Of a stretch of 64,000 bases of DNA, positions 36,952-49,800 are shown piece by piece (positions within the stretch are counted from its first letter, which is position 1; every line of letters begins with the position of its first letter). Source of the stretch: Zerene cesonia (taxonomy: Eukaryota; Arthropoda; Insecta; Lepidoptera; Pieridae); assembly GCF_012273895.1 (NCBI RefSeq), contig NC_052119.1, forward strand, positions 6,829,990 through 6,893,989, given 5' to 3'. The notes beneath the pieces were generated by a model. That model was not told the origin of the DNA and searched no databases. It saw only the letters and a list, made by a program, of their open reading frames with translations. A program made the translations under genes and the position numbers.

Positions 36952-39933
36952 AACTTTTTTGTTTGCATAGTTTCTACATAAATAAAATGTTATTCTATCC
37001 AAAAGGGAAACAGAAAAGTTAGATAGCCACGTTGAAACGTTAATTAATATTTATCTTCCACGATTTACTTGTGTGGCATCAACAGTCACGATCAATGGTA
37101 TGTGAAAAAAAAAAACATGAAGTTAATTACTAATCACTATAAAGCAAACATTCAATTTCCGAGGCGGGCTAATTGCGCATCGAGCTTTGTAAAAAGTTGG
37201 CTAAAAAACTCTATCTTAACTTATTTCTTAATTATAGACCGATTCATAGCGTCGCGAGCATCGTGCCAGCACACTTGACGTGATATTCGTAAATCGTTTA
37301 ACACTAATCCGCCCTTAATAAAAGGCTCTAAGGTTCATTATCGTATACGCCATTTACATAATTTCATCGTCTTGGCAAACAGTACCCCAATAATTACATG
37401 GTTCAGAGAGAGGTTATCAGCCTCTTAATATATGTTGTGCCTTTATCTTTGAAATATCTGCACTATTTTGTTATAGAGTATTGAGTCTATAGATTGTTGA
37501 ATTAGGCATTAACAGAATGCATTGAATATTTATTATGGGAACCGCTTTCTACCATGATAGAGGAAAAGCTTCAGAGAAATACCTTTTTAGGTACAAAATC
37601 AAATAAAATTGTTATGTATTGTATTCATAGATATTGATTTGATTAAATAAGATTGTAAAGACTACGTAAACGTGATTTGATTAATTCAACAAAAATTGTA
37701 CTACTTATATTAATTTTTGCGTGGCAAAAAATAAGCCGTTATCTTCTTAATTGAATGTATAATTAATTAACATACAGTAATTCATTATCTTATTATGCAA
37801 AATTTTTGTCCATTAAAATTAAAATATGGTAAGCATACTAATTAATTCTCTCAGCACAACTGTGTGCAATTTATAAAAGCGTAAAAGTTTCATATTAGCA
37901 GGCCCCATAAAGAGCTTATAAAGCAAACGTCAGAGGTTAAATTTAAAATTCCCTCTAATAAAACTTTCTACTTACGAGCTCAAAAAGGCTTAGATGCCTA
38001 TTGTAAGCGGCAAAGTTAAGGCTAACGACAAATGGAGGTGCATAGTTGCCTCAGAATTAAGCTCAGCAACGCCGTCTAATTTGAAAAAGCCAGACGTATA
38101 AATTGTGCCCTAATCCCGCAATTGTGTGAGCTGAATTGGAGTTAGTTTCGTACGCACCCACTTGGCCCTTAGGTTGCAAATCGTTGGTATCGCCTAATGA
38201 GTTTTGGTTAACCGAGTAGCGACCATCTAGTGTGGAACTTTAGGTCATCTTCAGATTTACTCGCTCGTATAGGTATTGTGTGGGACTTACCGAGCCAGCC
38301 TGCGCTTTATTGTCCCATTTTTATTGCATTTTACTCAAAAGGCTTGAAATAAATCATACGTACGTACATACTAATGTTTAACATACGGCTGTTGAAATTG
38401 AATGCTTTTCTATTTATTTGTTAGGATAAAGACTGAACATTTGAGTGTATTTAAAAAACAAGATACCTTCAAAAAACCTTGTTTTAAGTAATTTAGTACA
38501 TTGTTTAAATATAGGGAGTTGACACCCTTTGATGATAAAAGACAATGCAACGCATGTAATACGTAGCTTGCTCACACAATATTTTCACATTTATTATAAT
38601 ATAAGAGAAAGTTCCACGCAACAAGACTTAATAGTAGAAATTTAAAAATGTTTAATCAATAAAATTTAATGAAAACTTTTACTCTACCAAAATCATTATC
38701 GATAAAGATTGTAATAAGGAATGATATTTATGGCTAAACAGTGTACGATGGGTTTCAAAACCACACATTCGGTGCGTTCTTGCACCGTTATACACGTTTA
38801 TAATTTTCAATCACACAAATCGAAACATTAAGAAGCTATGTAAAATTAAAAACACCGCGGGCCTCGCCGCGGGACTCCGTACATTTTTGAAGAATTCGTG
38901 TACATTGCCGTAATTTGTAGAAGTGGCTGTAATTGTTTTAATTTAATTCGCCTCGGTGTCGTGTATTTCGGATCGGAGGCCATTTGTCGCCGTGAAATCT
39001 GTCTGAGTGACAAACAATAGGCCGTTACGGACATAATGCTGTGGCGGCCGATTCGCAACACGCTACATCGTCTGCCGGCGTCCTATGTCTCGTGGGCCAC
39101 TGGCTGGTTAGCCCGTAAAAGGTCCCGGCGAATATAATGGAGTGTAATTGTGTCCTCATAAGCGACTGTGTCGTTCCTTCGATTGAGACAGCGATACCAG
39201 CGTAATTCTGTAATTGACGTTCGATAACTTTTTGCTACCGCTCGCTTTGTTCATTGTTCCAATTTATGTGTCAATAGTCGGATTTACCGTTGTTTTCTTG
39301 TGAACGCGTCGCATCGCTAAGTAAATAGATGAATGAGCAATTGAAAGCAAAATCTTGTTACTTTAAAATGGGAGCGTTTGTTTCGATAAGCGAGGAAATT
39401 GGAATTTCCGTGTTTTATCAATTCAATACATATCGGTCCTACATATCTACAAATAATTTGAATCATTAGTTTTTTTATTATGGTTACAGAAAAAAAATTA
39501 CTACATTATATGTTACAGTTAAAACCCGTTTTTCTTTAGTAAGCATTTTCCTTAGAACTAGTATTTGTTGAGAGCTCTTAGATTTAACCAATGATAACAT
39601 AATACTATACAAGATTTAACTAAATGTCAAAATTGTCAAATTCAGTGTATAATTTTTAGCATCACATAAAAATACTGATTTAAACGGAAGAGTTTTTAGA
39701 GTTCTTTTTAATAAAATTTTACAAAACTTTTTATAATTTTCAAACTAATCACTAATATAACAGTTTCAAATATTAAAAAGTTTAGTCCATCCAATTCTTT
39801 CAAGAAGATTCTTGAACCGTTCTGTGCCTATTAACTGACAAACGAATTCAGTTTTCTTTATGCAGATAAATATTTTAATTTAGAATACTATATTTCAATA
39901 TTATTCAACTTTACTATTACTTAATTTCTGTTA
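36952..39933. repeat. 2.98-kb block, copy 1, ending exactly at the assembly gap
   Basis: Aligns almost base for base with 40934-43884 in the same orientation. Differences are scattered substitutions and small indels, plus about 30 extra bases in this copy around 39575-39620. Its right end is the first N of the gap. The block contains no gene: the 69- and 71-codon open frames are repeated in copy 2 but have no recognisable domain. Confidence 0.97.
38850..39300. other. GC-rich island within copy 1; candidate conserved non-coding element
   Basis: CpG-rich sequence starting 'caccgcgggcctcgccgcgg'. I find only a few differences from the matching part of copy 2 (42838-43288): one C/T near 38952 and one T/G near 39214. 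The AT-rich flanks of the same block carry many substitutions and indels. If the copies are alleles, this hints at constraint. Confidence 0.4.
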
Positions 39934-40933
39934 NNNNNNNNNNNNNNNNNNNNNNNNNNNNNNNNNNNNNNNNNNNNNNNNNNNNNNNNNNNNNNNNNNN
40001 NNNNNNNNNNNNNNNNNNNNNNNNNNNNNNNNNNNNNNNNNNNNNNNNNNNNNNNNNNNNNNNNNNNNNNNNNNNNNNNNNNNNNNNNNNNNNNNNNNNN
40101 NNNNNNNNNNNNNNNNNNNNNNNNNNNNNNNNNNNNNNNNNNNNNNNNNNNNNNNNNNNNNNNNNNNNNNNNNNNNNNNNNNNNNNNNNNNNNNNNNNNN
40201 NNNNNNNNNNNNNNNNNNNNNNNNNNNNNNNNNNNNNNNNNNNNNNNNNNNNNNNNNNNNNNNNNNNNNNNNNNNNNNNNNNNNNNNNNNNNNNNNNNNN
40301 NNNNNNNNNNNNNNNNNNNNNNNNNNNNNNNNNNNNNNNNNNNNNNNNNNNNNNNNNNNNNNNNNNNNNNNNNNNNNNNNNNNNNNNNNNNNNNNNNNNN
40401 NNNNNNNNNNNNNNNNNNNNNNNNNNNNNNNNNNNNNNNNNNNNNNNNNNNNNNNNNNNNNNNNNNNNNNNNNNNNNNNNNNNNNNNNNNNNNNNNNNNN
40501 NNNNNNNNNNNNNNNNNNNNNNNNNNNNNNNNNNNNNNNNNNNNNNNNNNNNNNNNNNNNNNNNNNNNNNNNNNNNNNNNNNNNNNNNNNNNNNNNNNNN
40601 NNNNNNNNNNNNNNNNNNNNNNNNNNNNNNNNNNNNNNNNNNNNNNNNNNNNNNNNNNNNNNNNNNNNNNNNNNNNNNNNNNNNNNNNNNNNNNNNNNNN
40701 NNNNNNNNNNNNNNNNNNNNNNNNNNNNNNNNNNNNNNNNNNNNNNNNNNNNNNNNNNNNNNNNNNNNNNNNNNNNNNNNNNNNNNNNNNNNNNNNNNNN
40801 NNNNNNNNNNNNNNNNNNNNNNNNNNNNNNNNNNNNNNNNNNNNNNNNNNNNNNNNNNNNNNNNNNNNNNNNNNNNNNNNNNNNNNNNNNNNNNNNNNNN
40901 NNNNNNNNNNNNNNNNNNNNNNNNNNNNNNNNN
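39934..40933. other. Assembly gap, 1000 N
   Basis: Exactly 1000 undetermined bases, a round number that suggests a placeholder of unknown true size. The flanking sequences are copies of each other, so the real gap may be absent or negative (overlapping contigs). Confidence 0.99.
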
Positions 40934-43884
40934 AACTTTTTTCTTTGCATAGTTTCTGATAAATAAAATGTTATTCTATCCAAAAGGGAAACAGAAAAGG
41001 TAGATAGCCACGTTGAAACGTTAATTAATATTTATCTTCCACGATTTACTTGTGTGGCATCAACAGTCACGATCAATGGTATGTGAAAAAAAAAACATGA
41101 AGTTAATTACTAATCACTATAAAGCAAACATTCAATTTCCGAGGCGGGCTAATTGCGCATCGAGCTTTGTAAAAAGTTGGCTAAAAAACTCTATCTTAAC
41201 TTATTTCTTAATTATAGACCGATTCATAGCGTCGCGAGCATCGTGCCAGCACACTTGACGTGATATTCGTAAATCGTTTAACACTAATCCGCCCTTAATA
41301 AAAGGCTCTAAGGTTCATTATCGTATACGCCATTAACATAATTTCATCGTCTTGGCAAACAGTACCCCAATAATTACATGGTTCAGAGAGAGGTTATCAG
41401 CCTCTTAATATATGTTGTGCCTTTATCTTTGAAATATCTGCACTATTTTGTTATAGAGTATTGAGTCTATAGATTGTTGAATTAGGCATTAACAGAATGC
41501 ATTGAATATTTATTATGGGAACCGCTTTCTACCATGACTAAGGAAAAGCTTCAGGGAAATACGTTTTAGGTACAAAATCAAATAACATTGTTATGTATTG
41601 TATTAATTGATATTGATTTGATTAATTAAGATTGTAAAGACTACGTAAACGTGATTTGATTAATTCAACAAAAATTGTACTACATTTTTATATTAATTTC
41701 TGCGTGGCAAAAAATAAGCCGTTATCTTCTTAATTGAATGTATAATTAATTAATATACAGTAATTCATTACCTTATTATGTAAAATTTTTGTCCGTTAAA
41801 ATTAAAATATGGTAAGCATACTAATTAATTCTCTCAGTACAACTGTGTGCAATTTATAAAAGCGTAAAAGTTTCATATTAGCAGGCCCCATAAAGAGCTT
41901 ATAAAGCAAACGTCAGAGGTTAAATTTAAAATTCCCTCTAATAAAACTTTCTACTTACGAGCTCAAAAAGGCTTAGATGCCTATTGTAAGCGGCAAAGTT
42001 AAGGCTAACGACAAATGGAGGTGCATAGTTGCCTCAGAATTAAGCTCAGCAACGCCGTCTAATTTGAAAAAGCCAGACGTATAAATTGTGCCCTAATCCC
42101 GCAATTGTGTGAGCTGAATTGGAGTTAGTTTCGTACGCACCCACTTGGCCCTTAGGTTGCAAATCGTTGGTATCGCCTAATGAGTTTTGGTTAACCGAGT
42201 AGCGACCATCTAGTGTGGAACTTTAGGTCATCTTCAGATTTACTCGCTTGTATAGGTATTGTGTGGGACTTACCGAGCCAGCCTGCGCTTTATTGTCCCA
42301 TTTTTATTGCATTTTACTCAAAAGGCTTGAAATAAATCATACGTACGTACATACTAATGTTTAAATGTTTAGCATACTGCTGTTATTTAATGCTTTTCTA
42401 TTTATTTGTTAGGATAAAGACTGAACATTTGAGTGTATTTAAAAAACAAGATACCTTCAAAAAACCTTGTTTTAAGTAATTTAGTACATTGTTTAAATAT
42501 AGGGAGTTGACACCCTTTGATGATAAAAGACAATGCAACGCATGTAATACGTAGCTTGCTCACACAATATTTTCACATTTATTATAATATAAGAGAAAGT
42601 TCCACGCAACAAGACTTAATAGTAGAAATTTAAAAATGTTTAATCAATAAAATTTAATGAAAACTTTTACTCTACCAAAATCATTATCGATAAAGATTGT
42701 AATAAGGAATGATATTTATGGCTAAACAGTGTACGATGGGTTTCAAAACCACACATTCGGTGCGTTCTTGCACCGTTATACACGTTTATAATTTTCAATC
42801 ACACAAATCGAAACATTAAGAAGCTATGTAAAATTAAAAACACCGCGGGCCTCGCCGCGGGACTCCGTACATTTTTGAAGAATTCGTGTACATTGCCGTA
42901 ATTTGTAGAAGTGGCTGTAATTGTTTTAATTTAATTCGCTTCGGTGTCGTGTATTTCGGATCGGAGGCCATTTGTCGCCGTGAAATCTGTCTGAGTGACA
43001 AACAATAGGCCGTTACGGACATAATGCTGTGGCGGCCGATTCGCAACACGCTACATCGTCTGCCGGCGTCCTATGTCTCGTGGGCCACTGGCTGGTTAGC
43101 CCGTAAAAGGTCCCGGCGAATATAATGGAGTGTAATTGTGTCCTCATAAGCGACTGTGTCGTTCCTTCGATTGAGACAGCGATACCAGCGTAATTCTGTA
43201 ATGGACGTTCGATAACTTTTTGCTACCGCTCGCTTTGTTCATTGTTCCAATTTATGTGTCAATAGTCGGATTTACCGTTGTTTTCTTGTGAACGCGTCGC
43301 ATCGCTAAGTAAATAGATGAATGAGCAATTGAAAGCAAAATCTTGTTACTTTAAAATGGGAGTGTTTGTTTCGATAAGCGAGGAAAGTGGAATTTCCGTG
43401 TTTTATCAATTCAATACATATCGGTCCTACATATCTACAAATAATTTGAATCATTAGTTTTTTTATTATGGTTACAGAAAAAAAATTACTACATTATATG
43501 TTACAGTTAAAACCCGTTTTTCTTTAGTAAGTATTTTCCTTAGAACTAGTATTTTTTTGAGTTCTTCGATTTAACTAAATGTCAAAATTGTCAAATTCAG
43601 TATATAATTTTTAGCATCACATAAAAATACTGATTTTAACGGAAGAGTTTTTAGAGTTCTTTTTAATAAAATTTTACAAAACTTTTTAATACTCTCAAAC
43701 TAATCACTAATATAACAGTAATATTAAAAAGTTTAGTCCATCCAATTCTTTCAAGAAGATTCTTAAACCGTTCTGTGCCTATTAACTGACAAACGAATTC
43801 AGTTTTCTTTATGCAGATAAATATTTTAATTTAGAATACTATATTTCGATATTATTCCACTTTACTATTACTTAATTTCTGTTA
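40934..43884. repeat. 2.95-kb block, copy 2, starting exactly at the assembly gap
   Basis: Begins at the first base after the gap with the sequence found at 36952 and ends at 43884 where copy 1 runs into the gap. The sequence then continues as unique DNA. The arrangement fits the left end of a second contig that overlaps the right end of the first. Confidence 0.97.
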
Positions 43885-46800
43885 ATCTTTTAGTCTTTAT
43901 ACAGTACGAATCATGAGTGTGCAGACGCAGTAATAATATATAAACCTTACACAATATAGTATTACACGAATGATCTGTGAATAGTGGAATTCTGGGAAGT
44001 TTGTGTGGCGATACAATTTCTTGACTACCGTGCGTTGCGTGACACGGATAGATTTACATACACCCTGTTATAAGTGCTACCTACTGTCTTGTTTATAACA
44101 AGCTTTTTTGTCTCTCAATTTCCTACGATTAGATACAAGATTTGATTTGTGCGTTTTTTTATTACTTTTAGGGAACTTCTAGCTTGTTAGGCAGGGTCTA
44201 TAATTGTGATATGATTCTATCTAATCTATTATTATAGGAGGGTTGGTATTCAATATTAAATAACGTAAAAACACGATACAATGATTGCTAAAGTGGAGAT
44301 ATTATAAATAAACTCTTCCTAGTTCCGAACTGAGCACCGTATAGTGTGTTCAATGGAATGTTCTTATGTTAATATTTATACATATTTTCTAATCATATAT
44401 AAAAGAGCAATATTGTTAAAGTTACATTTAATATATTCGAAATGGATAGTAAGTACAAAGCGAAAAAAGAGAACATAATCGTACACTATGACATTTTATA
44501 ATTCTGTGGAAATCTGAATTATTTATTGACCACCATTGAAATAAGTTACTCAAACGGTGGATATAATCGAGACTTTTCTTGTGCATGATTGAAAATATTT
44601 AACTTTGTAATCTATAGCGAAGCGGTTTTCCTACATTAAGCTGTAGCGCTTTGATAGAAATTGTCGCGTTTATCTTGAATGTGTTTATGTAACTTTAGGT
44701 TCTTTGTCAGCTATATATTACGCCGCGATAAGCGTGAGAAACGATATAATGTAGCCTGTTAGAGCGTTAAACCGATCGAAAACTTTATTGTTTCCATATT
44801 GTGAAGACAAAATTTTGCCTTAAATATAAGGTGAAATAATTAATTTACATATTGTCAATGAGAGTAATGTTCTGTAATGAATTACCCGTTCAGTCAATAA
44901 GACACGTTTTTTTTATTATAAATATTCGTAAACTATTTTCAATGATTAAGCTTGTACCATTTTAAAATCTATGTTTTATGAGGTGTAAGGTATGGACAGA
45001 TATTTTTATATGTACAAATAAGCACTTAAATGTAAAAGGTTTATGTGTAGCCTGGTAGAAATAGCTTAGTAGCGATAAGGCAGCCCTTTTGGCTCTGTAT
45101 CATATTGTTTGGTTTCTTTTTGTATTTACTTGTAATTGGTGCTAAATAAACAATATTAAAGTGTTTAATAGTTGGCTTATTGATGTTATCATAAAGCATA
45201 CATTTACCTATACCGTAAAAGGAAAATTTGTAGTTCTTTTTACACACTCCAAACGCTGCAATATAAATTCAACGTTGACGATGACACACTGCCTTTATTG
45301 AGAAGTATTTAAAAAATGAAAGGCAATATTTATGCAGGCTGGATATCCATTACCTCATTCGGTTCACACGGGCGGCTATAATTAGATAAATCGAGACGAT
45401 TGTAAGAAGAAAGCAGAACGAATGTCGCGCGCTGCGATTTGTCACAGATGTGGTTCCGTGCCTTACGTTTTAGGGTTCGAAACGTTTTATTTAAATCTTA
45501 AATTGTATGTGTGTAAATGTGTAGGAATTTTAAACGTTTAAACTATAAATGTAACAATTTATAAGGTCGTGTTTGTAGGTATGAGGTTGTATGAGGATGT
45601 ATGATGAGAGGATTCTCATAATTCCTTGGTACGTAGATATAAGGCATTGTTATAAATGCATTAAGCATTTTAAATTCTATCATGTATTAATATGAAATTA
45701 GCGTTCAATAGCTGATCAACACATACAGTTCTGATCACACCTCATGTTATTTAGAATGGTTCCTTTTATTTTCTAAATATTTATTTTGAGAATTTACCCT
45801 ATTGAATTAGATTAAATACTATAGAATTGTCTTCTTTAAACGTTACTCTAGGTTAACCCTACACTTTGGCCTTGGCATCGCAGGAACATCGGCACTTCCG
45901 TCCGTCCATTCATCACGAAATCGATTGAGACTCGAATAGAGTACGTATCGATTACACGGACCTTTTTTATAAATCACATTGCTGTGAATTAAGTGAGGCC
46001 GAATTTTTTTCTTTGTTCCCAAACGAATTATTTGGCTTTACGAGTGTCACTTGAATTTATACGTTCCCTGTTTAATTAAAATTTTATTAACCAGTTCGAT
46101 TTAACTTGATAATAAGTTTTAATATGCTATTTAGAGGTTATATCTATTTTGTAATGACTACCCCTTCTATAGCTGTGAGCACTTCGAATTCCTGCATATT
46201 AAGTGGACATACGAATATGCAGCTCCTATTTTATATAATTATAATGGAGTTTCATTATAACACCTACGTTTTAATCACGTTTCGGTGAGATAGTTCGTAG
46301 AATCGCACAGTTATCAGTATTGAATTTCCAAATAATAACCTTATTACATTACACTTTAAATAAAAGGATAATTCATTATAATTTTTATAATTTCAATGTA
46401 AAACAGGTTTCATTTAGACATGCTATTTACTGACAGAAAAGCCCAATATTCAAACAATAACATAAATCAAGATGCTCTCCCGTTCAATCCACTCATTTAT
46501 TTGTAGGGAACTCGTTCTAAATGAATAAAATTGATTGCTTATACAAACTGAGCGCCCAAATACTCGGCCATCACATTAAATAAGGGTTTTAAAAAAGGTA
46601 CAAGAACACGGTCTGGACGTCGGGCGTCGGGATACGGAGTGGAGGCGACCTTGGCGCTGCGGTAAGACAGCCGATTTTGTTATTTGTTTACACACAACAC
46701 TACCTGTTCACAGCTACACGGAGCACAGACACACACAGCGGCGCAATCCTTTCGCCCAGCGCAGGCGCAGGCCTAGGCTAGCGCATCGCGTCCAATCGCT

Positions 46801-49800
46801 CCGAGATATTTTACGGCGATTTTCGTAATGAACCTCGATTTATTATGACTCTGGTATGCCTCTCGAAATTATAGACAAACCGATTACAATCTATATTGAA
46901 ACTGAACGCTGTTGCTTATTGTATGTTTATAGCATGAAATCAATTAAATATCGAAGGTTTATGATCGGATGAAACATTTTTGTAAAACTTGACTTCATTT
47001 GTTAGAAGTATTTATGGGTCGTCGCCTCGCATTATGTCAAACCCCGGGACCATTATGGGACGTTTATCAAGATAGTGACATAATGTTTTCGTAAGCTGCT
47101 TTATAGCGGTCTTGTTATAGAAAAATGTAACTGGATCCGCTGGGACAGTATGAAAGACACGGAAGCCGCCTCGAAACGCCATAAAAATATTTTACCGCGG
47201 TACATAGTGGCTACCTGATAAGGATACGCAGTCGTTTGTAGTCGAAACACGAGGTCTAGAGATACGACTTATTACTGAATAATCTTCAACTACATTATAT
47301 AATGCATATTTCGAAAGTAATCTGATCATTGAGTGCCTCTATGTCGCTGATGTTGGTTTTCTTAGAATCATGTATATTTTGCAGTACGAAATTTTGGAAT
47401 ATTGTAAATGTTTCTCTCTGAGGGATATTACACTAACATTTACCTTGGATCATATAAGTGTTCGTCCTATGTTTGTTCCATTTTAATTTAATGAAAAAAT
47501 GAATCATATCTCTATATTACATTATCCAATAAAATTGACTCATAGATCTATGATCATAGATGAATGATAGTGTAATGTACCCTCAGAATTGAAAAGCATT
47601 TATATTGTCATTAAATAAAATGTAAATCCGCACTTATTCTTGTTGTAAGGCAGCAATCATTCAATCGAGAATTCGGACAGCAATGTTGGTAAAAAGTTTG
47701 TTGCGTTAAACGTAATCGGGTAAAACTTTTTGCGGTAATAAATAATGTTGTCCGGGAGTGTTTCGTGACCTCTGCTTAAAATCTTTGTTGTATCATCCGA
47801 TGATTTAACCCGCTATTACTGGGTCGCCAGAAATGGACTGATTTGAATTATGGTGTGGGCTCGCAAACCGTTATTGGTTTTGCACGGCTATTAGATGGAT
47901 GGTAATTACTTTGTCATGAATCGGTTTTATGGAGTGCTTTGTACGTTTTTAGGTCTCAATTATGGATTGTTCTTAATGCTGGGATTGTTTGAAGACAAGT
48001 AAAGCAAATAGAAACGCTTTGTGTTTTATTCATCTGTTATTATATATCTTTTGTTATAACAAATACAATGTATAGCTTTATTGATTAAATAAACATAACA
48101 TAAACATAACATTTTTGGTAATCGTTCACTTTGCATTATGTTTTTTGCAAGAATTATCTGAAATAATTGTAATTTTGCATATCCTGATATAAAACAGTTA
48201 ATTATTTTAATAATTAATAAGTGTTTAATAGATTACATCATTCATGTTCAAGCGTGTTAGGAAAATAGTAAATACAATGAAAACGACGCGAGCTTTATTC
48301 AAATAGAGTCGCCGTGTATTTGTCAATCTTGTATCAAGCGGTTAAAGCAAAGGAGAACAATAGCCTTAAGGTAATATTCTCAAACACTAGGTACAATGCT
48401 TGTACAAGTGCTCGCGTGACTTGCCCGCGATCCCATCACCCGCCCATCTCACATTCTCACGACAATTTGATATTTCACTGAACAAATATAGAAGCCATTT
48501 TTGATTGGTCCCGCGAATATAAGTGGTATGCGAATAAATCATTTTTTTTTAGATTGCCCTGACAATGATCTTCAAGCGTACAGCCAGTACATGTGTTGGA
48601 CAAATATAGAATCTATATTGAAATACGATATTCAAAATAAATTGGTGAGATATGATACGTAGCCTCATTAATTAATATAGATGAAGAAAAAGTTAATTAT
48701 TTATTTATTTGTTACATAAACATAAAACAGTGAACATTTAATTCGTGTGAATGAAAAATAATATCAAATGAAATATAATACGAGTTCGTAAGGGTCAATT
48801 AGAATTATACGGTATTATTTATTTTGAAATCTCGTAAATGACCCTGAATGAGTCTTTGAATCGCCAATAATTTTATTGGACCCTATAATTTAGGGCAGTC
48901 CAGACGCACACTCATGTCATGGACAAATTGGAGGTATTTATATAAAAAATATCACGTGCGTATGCGAACCAATAACATTGATCATATAAATGGAGTTTCA
49001 AAAGTTACATCTAAAAATACGCAAAATCAATAAAAAGTCTACGAACATCGACACATGAAAACCAAATAGCAAAATAAATTTCAATATTTATATCAAGCCA
49101 GTGCAGCCGCCATAATGATTTAAATTTTAATAATCGGACAGATGTTTTGAATATGTTATTTAATAATTAAAAATAACGTTTCAATCGTGGTCTTGATCGG
49201 AACACCGCGTCAGAGTGCCTGGCTACTGTGGGTCCGTCTGCATACGAAAACTCAATCAATGCATGAAATTTACAAGCAGATAAAATTTAACGTTTTACCG
49301 TTGTGTGTGTAACCGTGTATATGTACGTGGTAATTATGCGTTGGTAGGTCGGCGCGGGCGCAGCGCCGGTGGTCTGCCCCCGCCCCGCGCCCCTCTAGAA
49401 AAGCTCTCCTTGATATTAACGGATGGACGCTTTTATGATTACACTGTTGCTTATTCACTTTATTCGCCTATAATTATGTTCTATCATATGTCGCATAGAT
49501 TGATGATTGGACTTAATTTCGTTTAGAAATAAGGTTTTTAGAAAAAATGTTTTACAATTAAGTTATTTGATATCTCTTGAAATAATCCAACTTTTCTTCT
49601 TTGCAATCAAACTTCTATTTACTTTTTCAATATGTATCTAAATAGTAACTTAATAATTTCCAAATATATATGACGCAGCAAAATATAATAGATGACTTTA
49701 ATTTTAGATAAATTCTTTAAGTTAATAAGTTAATATTCTTCAAGCGTTATTGTACGGCAGTAAATATTAGAGCATCGTATTGGTATTCAAGCAGAGTTCT

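Noticed and set aside
37069..37278. 69-codon open frame found twice (also 41052-41258), suggesting a conserved small gene
   Set aside because: The second occurrence is the duplicated block at the gap, probably the other haplotype, so the repetition is no evidence for coding.
39931..40983. Apparent 350-codon minus-strand open frame
   Set aside because: Almost all of it is N from the assembly gap.
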